Positions 8,869-18,500 of a DNA stretch of 46,069 nucleotides are shown one piece after another. Made by a program: the position numbers and the translations under genes. Each line of letters begins with the position of its first letter. Position 1 is the first letter of the stretch. The stretch lies in contig NZ_MTQO01000018.1 in the NCBI RefSeq assembly GCF_001984155.1, positions 1 through 46,069 of the forward strand, written 5' to 3'. Under the pieces are notes generated by a model. The model had not been told where the DNA came from and made no database searches. It saw only the letters and a program-made list of their open reading frames with translations. Origin of the DNA: Actinosynnema sp. ALI-1.44. GTDB lineage: Bacteria; Actinomycetota; Actinomycetes; Mycobacteriales; Pseudonocardiaceae.

Positions 8869-9786
8869 ATGACCGCACCCACCACCCGCACCTGTGCCGA
8901 GTTCGGGGCCGCGTTGCGCGCGGCGATCGAGCAGAGCGGGCTGAGCCTGAACGAGATCAGCCAGCGCTTGCGTGACCGCGGCACGCCGGTGAGCGTGAGC
9001 GCGTTGAGCTACTGGCAGAACGGCGAGAACCGCCCGGAACGCGCGAGTTCTCTCGCCGCGGTCGCGGCGCTCGAGGTGATGCTTGGCCAGCGCCCGCGGA
9101 CGCTGACCTCGTTGCTCGGCCCCCGCAGGCCCCGTGGCCGGATGACCGGCCGGCGCCCCGACCAGGCCGTCACCTACGACCAGATCTGGCGCAGGCCGGA
9201 GAACGTGGCCCGCGCGTTGTCCAAAATAGATGCTGTGCCCGCGGACCTGGACACCCCGCACCGGCTCTCGCAGTTCGTGTCGTGCCGCGTCAACGCACAG
9301 GGTTTCGAGGAGTCGATGCGCGTACGCAGGCTCGTGCGCGCCGACCACGACGCCACGACCAGGTTCATGTTCGTGATGCGGTGCAGTGCGCTGCCCACCG
9401 CACCCGTGGTCACGTTCACCGAGGGGTGCCAGGTGGCCAGGTTCCGCGCTGACGTCCCGAGCTCGACGTCGGTGTTCGAGTTCGCCCTCGACCGTCCGCT
9501 GGCCGCCGGGGAACTGGCCGCGGTGGAGTTCGCGCTGCGGTTCCCACCCGGCCAGACGAGCAGGCACACCCAGATCGCGATCCACCGGCCGGCGCGGGAG
9601 ATGGTGCTGCACGTCGCGTTCGACCCGGCGATGCTGCCGCGCACGTGCTTCGGCTACTTCCAGCCCCGCCGCGTGCTGCCCCGGGAGAACCGGCCCGGAG
9701 CGACCTTCGACGAACGCACCACCACGTACCAGTTCATCACGCTGGACGCGGCGCCTGGCCAGTACGGAGTCGAATGGAGCTACTGA
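8869..9786 (+). CDS. XRE-like helix-turn-helix protein with uncharacterised C-terminal domain
   Basis: A 305-residue protein. Residues ~8-75 (FGAALRAAIEQSGLSLNEI and SVSALSYWQNGENRPER) are a Cro/C1-type helix-turn-helix in which the recognition helix reads ALSYWQNG. The C-terminal ~200 residues are rich in beta strands, with no family I recognise. The ATG has AGAAGGGA upstream. It stands alone between the divergent metallophosphatase gene and the TetR operator. Proteins with this layout in actinomycetes are presumed regulators; the ligand is unknown. Confidence 0.7.
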   Translation: MTAPTTRTCAEFGAALRAAIEQSGLSLNEISQRLRDRGTPVSVSALSYWQNGENRPERASSLAAVAALEVMLGQRPRTLTSLLGPRRPRGRMTGRRPDQAVTYDQIWRRPENVARALSKIDAVPADLDTPHRLSQFVSCRVNAQGFEESMRVRRLVRADHDATTRFMFVMRCSALPTAPVVTFTEGCQVARFRADVPSSTSVFEFALDRPLAAGELAAVEFALRFPPGQTSRHTQIAIHRPAREMVLHVAFDPAMLPRTCFGYFQPRRVLPRENRPGATFDERTTTYQFITLDAAPGQYGVEWSY

Positions 9787-9795
9787 CAGACAAAC

Positions 9796-9831
9796 GGAAC
9801 ATCGCTCCATTATCATACGGAACCATGTTCC
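9796..9831 (+). promoter_or_regulatory. TetR operator candidate
   Basis: GGAACcatGTTCC at 9819-9831 is a perfect interrupted palindrome. A further GGAACAT at 9796-9802 pairs with ATGTTCC at 9825-9831. The site lies 23 bp upstream of the TetR start, so autoregulation is the simple reading. The AT-rich TATCAT between the half-sites could be the -10 box. Confidence 0.6.
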
Positions 9832-9853
9832 AGTCAGCGCGGAGGGTCGCACG

Positions 9854-10420
9854 GTGAGCAACGAGGGACGTTCGAAACGCGCCGACGCCCGCCGCAACGA
9901 GAAAACCCTGCTCGCCGCGGCCGCGGCGGTTTTCGTCACGTCAGGTGTGGACGCGCCGGTGCGCGACATCGCGGCCAAGGCCGGTGTCGGCATGGGGACG
10001 ATCTACCGCCACTTCCCCACCCGCGCGGACCTCATCATCGCCGTCTACCGGCACCAGGTGGATGCGTGCGCCGAAGCCGGACCGGCGCTGCTGGCCGACA
10101 GCGAGTCCCCGCACACCGCGTTGCGGAAGTGGATCAACCTGTTCGTCGACTTCCTGGTCACCAAACACGGCCTCGCCGAGGTCCTGCGGTCCGACAAGGG
10201 CGGCTTCGACACCCTGCACACGTACTTCCTCGACCGCCTGGTGCCCGTCTGCGCCGAACTGCTCGACGCAGCGGCCGCCGCGGGCGAGATCCGCTCCGAC
10301 CTCACAGCGCTGCAGCTCATGCGCGGCGTCGGAAACCTCTGTATCGGCGCCGACGATCCCCGCTACGACGCCCGCCAACTCGTCGACGTTCTCATCGCGG
10401 GGCTGCGCCGATCGAGGTGA
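9854..10420 (+). CDS. TetR/AcrR family transcriptional regulator
   Basis: A 188-residue repressor. The N-terminal helix-turn-helix is canonical: RRNEKTLLAAAAAVFVTSG, then VRDIAAKAGVGMGTIYRHFPTRADLI. The helical C-terminal part (FVDFLVTKHGLAEVL, RSDLTALQLMRGVG) matches the ligand-binding domain seen in SbtR-like actinobacterial members. The GTG start follows GGAGGG. The regulated gene is not obvious: the downstream neighbour is the secreted protease 340 bp away, and the palindrome upstream suggests at least autoregulation. Confidence 0.9.
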   Translation: MSNEGRSKRADARRNEKTLLAAAAAVFVTSGVDAPVRDIAAKAGVGMGTIYRHFPTRADLIIAVYRHQVDACAEAGPALLADSESPHTALRKWINLFVDFLVTKHGLAEVLRSDKGGFDTLHTYFLDRLVPVCAELLDAAAAAGEIRSDLTALQLMRGVGNLCIGADDPRYDARQLVDVLIAGLRRSR

Positions 10421-10424
10421 CAGC

Positions 10425-10686
10425 GCCGACCGAGGCTCGGCCGCCGGATCCGTGGCGTTCAAGAAGACCGCTGCCTGAGGGGTCGCCACACGAATGGTGC
10501 GGATCGCCTGCTCGAGAACGCGCATCCGGGTTTCCGGGGCCGTCACGCACGAGGGTTTCGGTTCGCGCAACGCGTCGACGACCACAACCGGCTCGCCGAG
10601 GCCGCGGGCGAACTCCGTGGACCACGCCTGATACGCGGCTTCGACCCCAGCCCATACCGGCTCTGCCGTTACCCGCAACGACGTCA
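10425..10686 (-). pseudogene. Coding-like remnant upstream of protease, function unknown
   Basis: The 340 bp between the TetR and protease genes contain a minus-strand open frame with protein-like codon use (VWAGVEAAYQAWSTEFARGL, VVVVDALREP). It starts at an ATG at 10686. No stop occurs before the TetR gene; the frame runs antisense through it to 9941, which is not credible for a real gene. It is best read as a decayed or truncated gene, or as chance. Confidence 0.22.
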
Positions 10687-10690
10687 TAGT

Positions 10691-10704
10691 TGCGACATGT
10701 CGCA
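10691..10704. promoter_or_regulatory. 14-bp perfect palindrome upstream of the first S8 protease
   Basis: TGCGACATGTCGCA is fully self-complementary and sits 55 bp before the protease ATG, a plausible operator position. No other copy was noticed near the second protease. Confidence 0.4.
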
Positions 10705-10759
10705 TCTGTGACACCGGCCAGGTAGTGACTGATCCACCCGCTGCCCCGACGCTGGTGCG

Positions 10760-13700
10760 ATGCACTGGAGATCACGCTTACTCGCCATCGGCTGCGCCGG
10801 TGCACTCGTCCTCGGCGCCGCGCAGGTCGCAGGCGCCGCGCCTGCCCCAGCGGCGCCTGGCGCCACCGGCAAGGCTGTCCGGCACGCCATCACCCTGGTC
10901 ACCGGCGATACCGTCCACATCGAACAGCTACCGGACGGCAAGCAGGCCGCGGCCATCCAGCCCGGCCCCGGTCGCGAGCAGATCGCCTTCCACCAGCAGG
11001 AGGTCGACGGCAACCTGTTCGTGTTCCCGCAGGACGCCGTGCCGTCGCTGACCAGCAGACGGCTCGACCGCGCCCTGTTCAACATCACCGAACTCGTCCG
11101 GCAGGGCTACACCGACGAGCAGACGCAGCAGTTGCCGCTGATCGTCCGGTATGGACCGCAGCGCGCGACGCTGGCCGCGGCCGAGGCCGGGGTGACGCTG
11201 GCGAGCGTGCGCAGCCAGGCTGTCCGGGCCGACAAGCGCCGGGCTGGTGAGTTCTGGCAGTCCGCGAGCGGCGTCGAGCGGATCTCCCTCGACCGCAAGG
11301 TGCGGGCGTCACTGGACCACAGCGTCCCGCAGATCGGCGCGCCGGAGGCGTGGGCCGCCGGGTACGACGGCACCGGCACGACCGTCGCCGTGCTGGACAC
11401 CGGCGCCGACGCCGGTCACCCCGATCTGAAGGGCAAGATCGCCGGTTCGGCCAACTTCACCACCACGGCGGACACCGTCGACCACGTCGGCCACGGCACG
11501 CACGTCGCGGCCACCGTGGCGGGCAACGGCATCCGCAAGGGCGTGGCTCCCGGGGCGAAGCTGCTGGTCGGCAAGGTGCTGGACGACGAGGGCTCCGGCT
11601 ACGAGTCGTGGATCCTCGCCGGGATGGAGTGGGCGGCCAACTCCGGCGCCAAGATCGTCAACCTGAGCCTCGGCGGCGCCCCGACCGACGGCAGCGACCC
11701 GATGAGCCAGGGCCTCAACGAGATCAGCGAACGCACCGGCACGCTGTTCGTCGTCGCCGCGGGCAACGACGGCGCGAGTGGCCCGTACAGCGTCGGCACC
11801 CCGGGTTCCGCTGACGCGGCGCTGACTGTCGGCGCGGTCGACCGGGCCGAGAAGCTCGCGGACTTCTCCAGCCGCGGGCCACGCGTGACCGACATGGCCG
11901 TGAAGCCGGACATCACCGCGCCGGGTGTGGACATCGTGGCCGCCCGAGCGGCGGGCACCTCGATGGGCAACCCGGTCGACGACAAGTACACCGCCGCGTC
12001 CGGCACGTCGATGGCCACGCCGCACGTCGCGGGTGCCGCGGCGATCCTGGCCCAGCGCAACCCGACCTGGACGGGCAAGCAGCTCAAGGACGCGTTGGCC
12101 AGCACGTCGAAACCCGCCGACATGACCGTGTTCGAGCAGGGCGGCGGCCGGGTCGACGTCCCGCGCGCGGTCAAGCAGGGCGTGTACGCCACCGGGACGC
12201 TCAGCATCGGCGCTGTCACAGACACCGTCGTACGCAAGGAGACCACGTACACCAACGCCACCCCCGCACCGGTCACCCTGACCCTGGCGCTCGACCTCAA
12301 GTCGTTCAGCGGGACCCCCGCCGGTGACGCCGTCCGCCTGGACAAGTCCACTGTGGAGATCCAGCCGGGTGGCACCGCGACCGTCGGGATCACCGCGGAC
12401 GGCCCGAAACTGAAGCACGGCACGTACGGCGGACGCCTGACGGCCACGGCCAACGGCGTGCTCGTGCACACCGCGGTCGGCCTGAACAAGGAGGCACCAC
12501 AGCACAAGGTGATCGTCGTTCCCCTGGACACCAAGGGCAAGCCGGGGTTCTTGCCGCTGTTGTCGATCTGGGGAGAAGACTCCCGGTTCGACAACCGCTG
12601 GACCCCGAAGCCCGACGGTACGTGGGAAACGGTGGTGGCCGAGGGCAACTACTACCTCTCCGCCATGGTCACCGAGAACGAGAAAAGCGCGTACATGGTG
12701 GTCAAGCCGACAGTCCGGGTCACCAAGGACACCACGGTGACGGTGGACGCCCGCGAGGCCACACAGGTCGTCGTCGAGACACCGCAGCCGTCGCGGCAGA
12801 AGGGGATCTTCAGCTTCTACGCGCACCGCGAGTTCGGCAACCGCAACATCACCAACTACGTGATGAAGTTCGAGGGCACCCGCAAGCTGTACGTCTCGCC
12901 GACCGAGAAGGTGCGGGACGGGGCTTTCGAGTTCGGCAGCCGCTGGTCGCTGGTCGCGCCGGTGCTCACCGCCACCCCGCTGGCACCGAACACCAAGCTG
13001 GAACCGGAGTACATCGCCGGCTCCCCGAAGATCAAGGGAATCCGGCTGTGGCAGACGGTACCGGTCGGCGCCGGGCAACCCGGGGACTACCGGGGCAAGG
13101 ACGTCCGCGGCAAGATCGCCCTGGTCAGGCCGACACCTGAGCAGTACGACGACGTCGTACTCGCGGGCAACGCCGCCAAGGCGGGCGCGGCGATGGTGCT
13201 GATCGCGGACCCCGAGGAATGGAGCGCGCAGGCCAGGACCAGCCGTGACCTGCCGATCCCGACGGCCAGTGTGACCTTCGAGGAGGGCAAGCGGCTGATC
13301 GAAGCGGGCAGGCACTTCCCGGTGTTCGTGTTCCTGCACGGCGTCCCGGAAAGTCCGTACCTGTACGACGTGATGCACGTCGAACAGGGTCAGGTCCCCA
13401 ACCGCGTGGTGTACCGGGTCAACGAGCGCAACTCGGCCGTTGTGCGGACCGCATACCACGAGTCCGGTGGCGACAATCAGCTCAAGGAGCAGCGGTTCGG
13501 CTGGCGGCCGTGGCAGAAGACGGCTGTCAACCAGTACCAGCGGATCGTGGCCAGCCCGTCGGTCCGCGAGGAATGGGTGACCGCGGGCGACACGACCTGG
13601 CAGCACCGGGTCAAGCACCAGCTCAGCTGGGAGAGCATGAACCCGCTGCTCGGTGGCATGCTGGAGGCGCCGCGCAAGTACCGCGCGGGGGAACGCGTCG

Positions 13701-14374
13701 AGGACGAGTGGTACTCACCGATCACCCGTCCCGCCATCCCCAGGGGCGTCCCCGACATGCAGTCCACGCGCAACGGCGACACGCTGCGGCTGCGGATCCC
13801 GGAGTTCAGCGACGGCGCGAACACGCACTACGCGTTCACCAACGACGACTTCGGCGAGTTGCCGGACAAGCAGTCCGCACGGCTGTTCAAGGACGGCAAG
13901 CTGCTGACGTCGGCGCCGGACGCGTGGCGTGACTTCCAGGTCTCCCCCGAACCGGCTACCTACCGGCTGGAGATGACCGTCGAGCGCACGGGGGAGAACT
14001 GGCAGTTCGCCACCCGCACGGACAGCGCGTGGACGTTCAAGTCGCAGAAGGGCGACGGTCAGCTCCCGTTGCTCCAAGTGGACTACTCAGTACCGGCCGA
14101 TCTGACCAACAAACTCCCGGCTGACCGCCGGGTGACCGTCGGCTTGCACGCCCGTCACCAGAACGGCCCCACATCGGCGAAGTTCAAGGCGTGGGTGTCC
14201 TATGACGACGGGAAGGGCTGGCGGGAGGTCCAGGTCGACCGCCAGGGACGTGCCGTGATCGACCACCCCAGGTTCGACCGGACGAACGGTTTCGTCGCGT
14301 TGCGTGTGCAGGGCGTTGACGCGGCGGGCAACGCCGTCGACCAGACGGTGTTGCGGGCGTACGGCCTTCGCTAA
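10760..14374 (+). CDS. Secreted S8 subtilisin-like serine protease with PA domain
   Basis: A 1204-residue exported protease. Signal peptide LLAIGCAGALVLGAAQVAGA is followed by a ~160-residue propeptide, then the peptidase S8 domain. Catalytic residues are Asp213 (VLDTGAD), His245 (GHGTHVA), Asn336 (AAGNDG) and Ser417 (GTSMATPHVAG). Unlike classical Streptomyces subtilases it has a long C-terminal half: strand-rich segments and a protease-associated-like domain (GKIALVRPTPEQYDDVVL, GAAMVLIADPEEW). It ends in a beta-sandwich-like module shared with the second protease (VSYDDGKGWREVQVDR). The mature enzyme should act outside the cell. The ATG has only a poor ribosome site. It is convergent with the TrmB/LuxR regulator; the stops overlap by 3 bp. 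Confidence 0.92.
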   Translation: MHWRSRLLAIGCAGALVLGAAQVAGAAPAPAAPGATGKAVRHAITLVTGDTVHIEQLPDGKQAAAIQPGPGREQIAFHQQEVDGNLFVFPQDAVPSLTSRRLDRALFNITELVRQGYTDEQTQQLPLIVRYGPQRATLAAAEAGVTLASVRSQAVRADKRRAGEFWQSASGVERISLDRKVRASLDHSVPQIGAPEAWAAGYDGTGTTVAVLDTGADAGHPDLKGKIAGSANFTTTADTVDHVGHGTHVAATVAGNGIRKGVAPGAKLLVGKVLDDEGSGYESWILAGMEWAANSGAKIVNLSLGGAPTDGSDPMSQGLNEISERTGTLFVVAAGNDGASGPYSVGTPGSADAALTVGAVDRAEKLADFSSRGPRVTDMAVKPDITAPGVDIVAARAAGTSMGNPVDDKYTAASGTSMATPHVAGAAAILAQRNPTWTGKQLKDALASTSKPADMTVFEQGGGRVDVPRAVKQGVYATGTLSIGAVTDTVVRKETTYTNATPAPVTLTLALDLKSFSGTPAGDAVRLDKSTVEIQPGGTATVGITADGPKLKHGTYGGRLTATANGVLVHTAVGLNKEAPQHKVIVVPLDTKGKPGFLPLLSIWGEDSRFDNRWTPKPDGTWETVVAEGNYYLSAMVTENEKSAYMVVKPTVRVTKDTTVTVDAREATQVVVETPQPSRQKGIFSFYAHREFGNRNITNYVMKFEGTRKLYVSPTEKVRDGAFEFGSRWSLVAPVLTATPLAPNTKLEPEYIAGSPKIKGIRLWQTVPVGAGQPGDYRGKDVRGKIALVRPTPEQYDDVVLAGNAAKAGAAMVLIADPEEWSAQARTSRDLPIPTASVTFEEGKRLIEAGRHFPVFVFLHGVPESPYLYDVMHVEQGQVPNRVVYRVNERNSAVVRTAYHESGGDNQLKEQRFGWRPWQKTAVNQYQRIVASPSVREEWVTAGDTTWQHRVKHQLSWESMNPLLGGMLEAPRKYRAGERVEDEWYSPITRPAIPRGVPDMQSTRNGDTLRLRIPEFSDGANTHYAFTNDDFGELPDKQSARLFKDGKLLTSAPDAWRDFQVSPEPATYRLEMTVERTGENWQFATRTDSAWTFKSQKGDGQLPLLQVDYSVPADLTNKLPADRRVTVGLHARHQNGPTSAKFKAWVSYDDGKGWREVQVDRQGRAVIDHPRFDRTNGFVALRVQGVDAAGNAVDQTVLRAYGLR

Positions 14375-15396
14375 CCAGAGGCCACGGCGCCAGTGGGCCC
14401 CGGTCTCCACCCCTCGTGGAGACCGGGGTCTGCCGTTTCCAGCCATCCGCGCCTGCTGACCTCCCACGCCAGCTGCATGCGCGTCTGGGCGTTGACCCGT
14501 CGCATCACGTCGGAGATCTTGCGTTGCACGGTGCGCTGGCTGACCTGCAACTGGGTCGCGATCGCCTTGTCGGTGACCCCGCTGACCAGCAACGACAGCA
14601 GGAACCGCTCGTCGGCGTCGACCCGGTCGGACTGGTCGACCAGCAGCGGCGACCCGCGTTCCCAGTAGCTTTCGAACAACGCGATCAACGCGGTGAGCAG
14701 GTTGCTTTCCCTGACCAGTGCCGCGGTGGGCTCGGTGACGCCGTCGGCGTGCGGGACCAGCGGGCACAGCGCGATCGAGTCGTCGGCGATGCCGAGCCGG
14801 ACCGGCAGCGTTGCCACGGACCTGGCGACCTCGCCGTGCCGGACACCCGCGGCCACACTCTCGATCATGCCGGGTTCCTCCAGCAGCTCCCGTTCGTAGA
14901 GGACCCGGTACCGCACTCCCCTGGCCTGTGCCTCGAACTGCTCGGTGTTCTCCGACGCGGGCATGACCACGTGACCGGCCCGGCAGAACCACCGCGTCTC
15001 GTACTTGGCGTTGAGCTGCAGCTGCACCACCTGCTGGCGGATCGCGGCCTTCCCGGTGACCACTTCCACCAGCTGGGACGGGTCCCGCCTGCGCGCACTG
15101 CCCCGGTACTCCTCGACCAGCTCGGCGACGGCGTTGCGCGCCCATTCCAGCGACTCCTGCCCGCGCAGCAGCAGCGGGCCGAACGCGACGTCCGGCGGCG
15201 CGGGCACGTACCGCTGCTCGTTCGGCGCGACCTTGGTGATCAGGCCCTTGGTGTGCAGCGACTGCAGGATCTCCAGCACCTCGTCCACCCCGAACCCGAG
15301 CCGGTCGGCGATGTCCGCGGGCTCCGCCCGGAACGCCCCCACGACCTGCCGGTACACGCGTTCCTCGTCCGGCGTCATCCCAATGGCTTCCAGCAC
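14371..15396 (-). CDS. TrmB-like/LuxR-type transcriptional regulator
   Basis: A 341-residue regulator. The N-terminus (MTPDEERVYRQVVGAF, ADRLGFGVDEVLEILQSLHTKGLI) is a TrmB-type winged helix. The middle, residues ~95-260, is of the phospholipase-D-like sensor type common in this family. The C-terminus (GVTDKAIATQLQVSQRTVQRKISDVMRRVNAQTR) is a LuxR-type helix-turn-helix. It lies between two homologous S8 proteases, convergent with the first and divergent from the second, so it is the best local candidate to control them. Its last codons contain the terminator hairpin of the first protease. Confidence 0.82.
   Translation of the reverse strand: MLEAIGMTPDEERVYRQVVGAFRAEPADIADRLGFGVDEVLEILQSLHTKGLITKVAPNEQRYVPAPPDVAFGPLLLRGQESLEWARNAVAELVEEYRGSARRRDPSQLVEVVTGKAAIRQQVVQLQLNAKYETRWFCRAGHVVMPASENTEQFEAQARGVRYRVLYERELLEEPGMIESVAAGVRHGEVARSVATLPVRLGIADDSIALCPLVPHADGVTEPTAALVRESNLLTALIALFESYWERGSPLLVDQSDRVDADERFLLSLLVSGVTDKAIATQLQVSQRTVQRKISDVMRRVNAQTRMQLAWEVSRRGWLETADPGLHEGWRPGPTGAVASG
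14398..14428. terminator. Bidirectional hairpin terminator inside the regulator's 3' coding end
   Basis: CCCCGGTCTCCAC-CCCTC-GTGGAGACCGGGG is a perfect 13 bp stem with a five-base loop, 24 bp behind the protease stop. It is also read as the codons for GLHEGWRPGP in the convergent regulator. Confidence 0.75.
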
Positions 15397-15532
15397 GTCA
15401 TGCAGCGTAAAGCGCGTGTATACCGATCACCGAGCACAAGTGACCAAGCCGGAAGATCCAGGTCAGGCCCGGTGGCGAATTCAAGACACCTCGCCAGGCC
15501 AACTGCGGCCCGGTGCCGGGAGTAGGCACGGT

Positions 15533-18500
15533 GTGATTCGCAAACACATGGCCATCGGCCTTCTGCTCACGATGGGGCTGCTCGTCCCACCGGGTGCCGC
15601 GAACGCCGCACCCCCACCCGGCGAGTCCCCGGCGCCGGACACCGTCACCCTGATCACCGGGGACAAGGTGACCCTCAACGGCAAGAACGCGGCACGCGTG
15701 ACACCGGCGAAGGGTCGCGAAGGCACCACATTCACCCAACGAGTCGACGAGTTCGGGGACGTGCACGTCGTCCCCGTTGACGTCAACGGGATGCTGCGGA
15801 CCCACCGGATGGATCCGCGCCTGTTCAACGTGACCAAGCTGGTCCGGTACGGCTACGGCGACGCGGCACGCCCGGACATCCCCCTGATCGTCAGCGGCCC
15901 GGCAGCGGGCGCCGCCAAGGTCATGGACCTGCCGGGCATCCAGGGCGCCGCCGTCAGGGTGGACAAGGCGACGGGGTTGCGCGCCTTCAGTTCGGCGCAG
16001 CGGATCTGGCTGGACGGTCCGGTTGTGGCGATGCTGGACAAGAGCGTCCCGCAGATCGGCGCGCCCGAGGCGTGGAAGGCCGGGTACAAGGGCAAGAACA
16101 CGACGGTCGCGGTGCTGGACACCGGGATCGACGCCACGCACCCCGACCTCGCGGGCGCGGTCGTCGACGCCAAGAACTTCACCCGCAGCGAGCACGGCGC
16201 GGACGACTACCAGGGCCACGGCACGCACGTGGCATCGATCATCACGGGGCAGAACGCGAAGTACGAGGGCGTCGCACCGGACACCTCCCTGCTCAACGGC
16301 AAGGTCCTCGACGATCACGGCGTCGGTTCGGAGTCGTCGATCATCGCGGGCATGCAGTGGGCAGCCGACAAGGGTGCGAACGTGGTGAACATGAGCCTCG
16401 GCAGCCCTATGCCGAGTGACGGCACGGATCCGCTGTCGACCGCGCTCAACGCGATCACGGCCAAGACCGGAACGCTGTTCGTGGTCGCGGCGGGCAACGA
16501 AGCCGCCCAGCCCGGCCATCCGGGCGCCGCGGACGCGGCCCTGACCGTCGGAGCCGTCGACCACGACGACCAACTCGCACCGTTCTCCAACCGAGGGCCG
16601 CGGTTGGGAGACAACGCGATCAAGCCGGACATCACCGCGCCGGGCGTGAACATCGCGGCGGCCAAGGCGGCGCACGGCACCATCGGCACGCCGGTCGACG
16701 ACACGCATGTGCGGTTGTCGGGCACGTCCATGGCCACGCCGCACGTGGCGGGCGCGGCGGCGATCCTGGCTGGTGAGCACCCGGGCTGGAAGGCCGACCA
16801 GCTCAAGAGCGCCTTGATGAGCAGCGCGAAGCCGACCGCCGGGCTGTCGGTGTTCGAGCAGGGCGCCGGGCGGGTGGACGTGGCGAAGGCCGTCACGCAG
16901 AACGTGTACGCCTCTCCGGGGAGCCTCAGTGCAGGCGTCGCGCAGTGGCCGCACAACGACGACACCCCGATCACCAAGACCGTGACGTACCACAACTCGG
17001 GCACTGCGCCTGTCACCCTCAACCTGACCGCTGACGTGCGTGACCCGGCTGGGAAACCCGCGCCCGCGGGCATGTTCACCGTCGCCCCGGCGACGCTGAC
17101 CGTCCCGGCCGGTGGTCAGGCCGACGCCACGGTCACCACGGACACCAGGATCAACGGCCCGGACGGCATCTACAGCGGCGTCGTACTGGCGGGTGCCCTG
17201 CGTACCCCGGTCACCGTGACACGTGAGGTGGAGAGCTACGAGGTCACCGTGAACGTCGTCGGCTTCGACGGCGCCCCCAGCAACGACCACTACGTGGAGT
17301 TCACTGACATCGACCGCGCGCGGACGGTCATCAAGTCCGACCCGTCCGGCACGTTCGTGCTGCGACTGCCCAAGGGCCGGTTCCACCTGAACTCGTGGAT
17401 CAGCCGGGACAAGCACGCCACAGCCGTCATCGACGAACCGGAGTACCTGGTCACCGCGAACAGCACACTGACGCTCGACGCCAGGGACGGCAAACCGGTG
17501 TCGTTCGAGGTCGACCGGCCGGACGCCAGGACGGGCCAAGTCACGCTCACCTTCGAACGCAAAACCAGCACACCCGACGGCTCCCGCGCCTACTACCACA
17601 ACGCCAACGTGACCACCTTCTACGTCCGACCGTCTAAGACCACCGCGCCCGCCGACCAGTTCCGCTACACCGCCGAGGGTCTCCTGGCCCAGCAGGACGC
17701 GAACGGCAGCTTCGACGCGAGCCCGTACCTCTACCACGTACACACCGAGACACACGGGAAAGTCCCGGACAACCTGGTCACCAAGGCCACGACCAGCCAA
17801 CTGGCCAAGGTCCGTTCCGAGCACGCGACCACCACGGCGGCGACACGCTACGGCGTACGCGACTCGATGATCAGCAAACCGTTGCCGTACTCGTTGGACG
17901 AGTACTACACCCCGGACGTGCCGTGGACAGGGACATTCATGCAGTCCGAGAACCCCGACGGGTACCCGGCCGAGTCCGAGCAGTACGAGTACGTGCCGCG
18001 CACGTTCGAACTCGGCCAGCCTGCGACGGTCCGCTGGAACTACGGCGTGTTCGGCCCCGGCTTCGCGGTGCCGTACGACCGGTCGGCGCATCGGTTGGGC
18101 AACGAGGTCTCCCTCTTGCTCGGTCTGTTCACCGACCAGGGAACCGGCCGGGTGGGCTGGGCCCCCGGGACAGGGACGACCGAACTCTCCCGGGACGGCA
18201 CGCGGATCGGTGTCATCGAGGGCCCGGCGGTCGGCCGGTTGACCGTCCCCGCCGGACCGGCAACGTACCGGTTGCACACCGAGTTCGCCCCGGCCCATTC
18301 GATGTCCACAAAGGTCACAGCGGACTGGACGTTCGCGTCCGACACCGTGCCGGGCAACAAGCCCAAGGCGTTGCCGTTGATGGCGGTGAAGTTCGCCCCA
18401 TCCGGTCTGGACGGCCACAACCGGGCCGCCCGAGCGCTGCCGACCATCGTCCCGGTGAGCGTCGACCACAACTCAGGCGGCACGGCGAAAGCACCGGCGG

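Noticed and set aside
9941-10686. A 249-codon minus-strand gene through the TetR gene
   Set aside because: It would lie fully antisense to a certain TetR gene; only its upstream third has coding-like use, so it was listed as a remnant.
11309-13618. Long open frames antisense to the S8 proteases (769 aa here, also 15,398-18,469)
   Set aside because: They are the usual by-product of GC-rich third positions on the sense strand. They lack domains, ribosome sites and protein-like composition.
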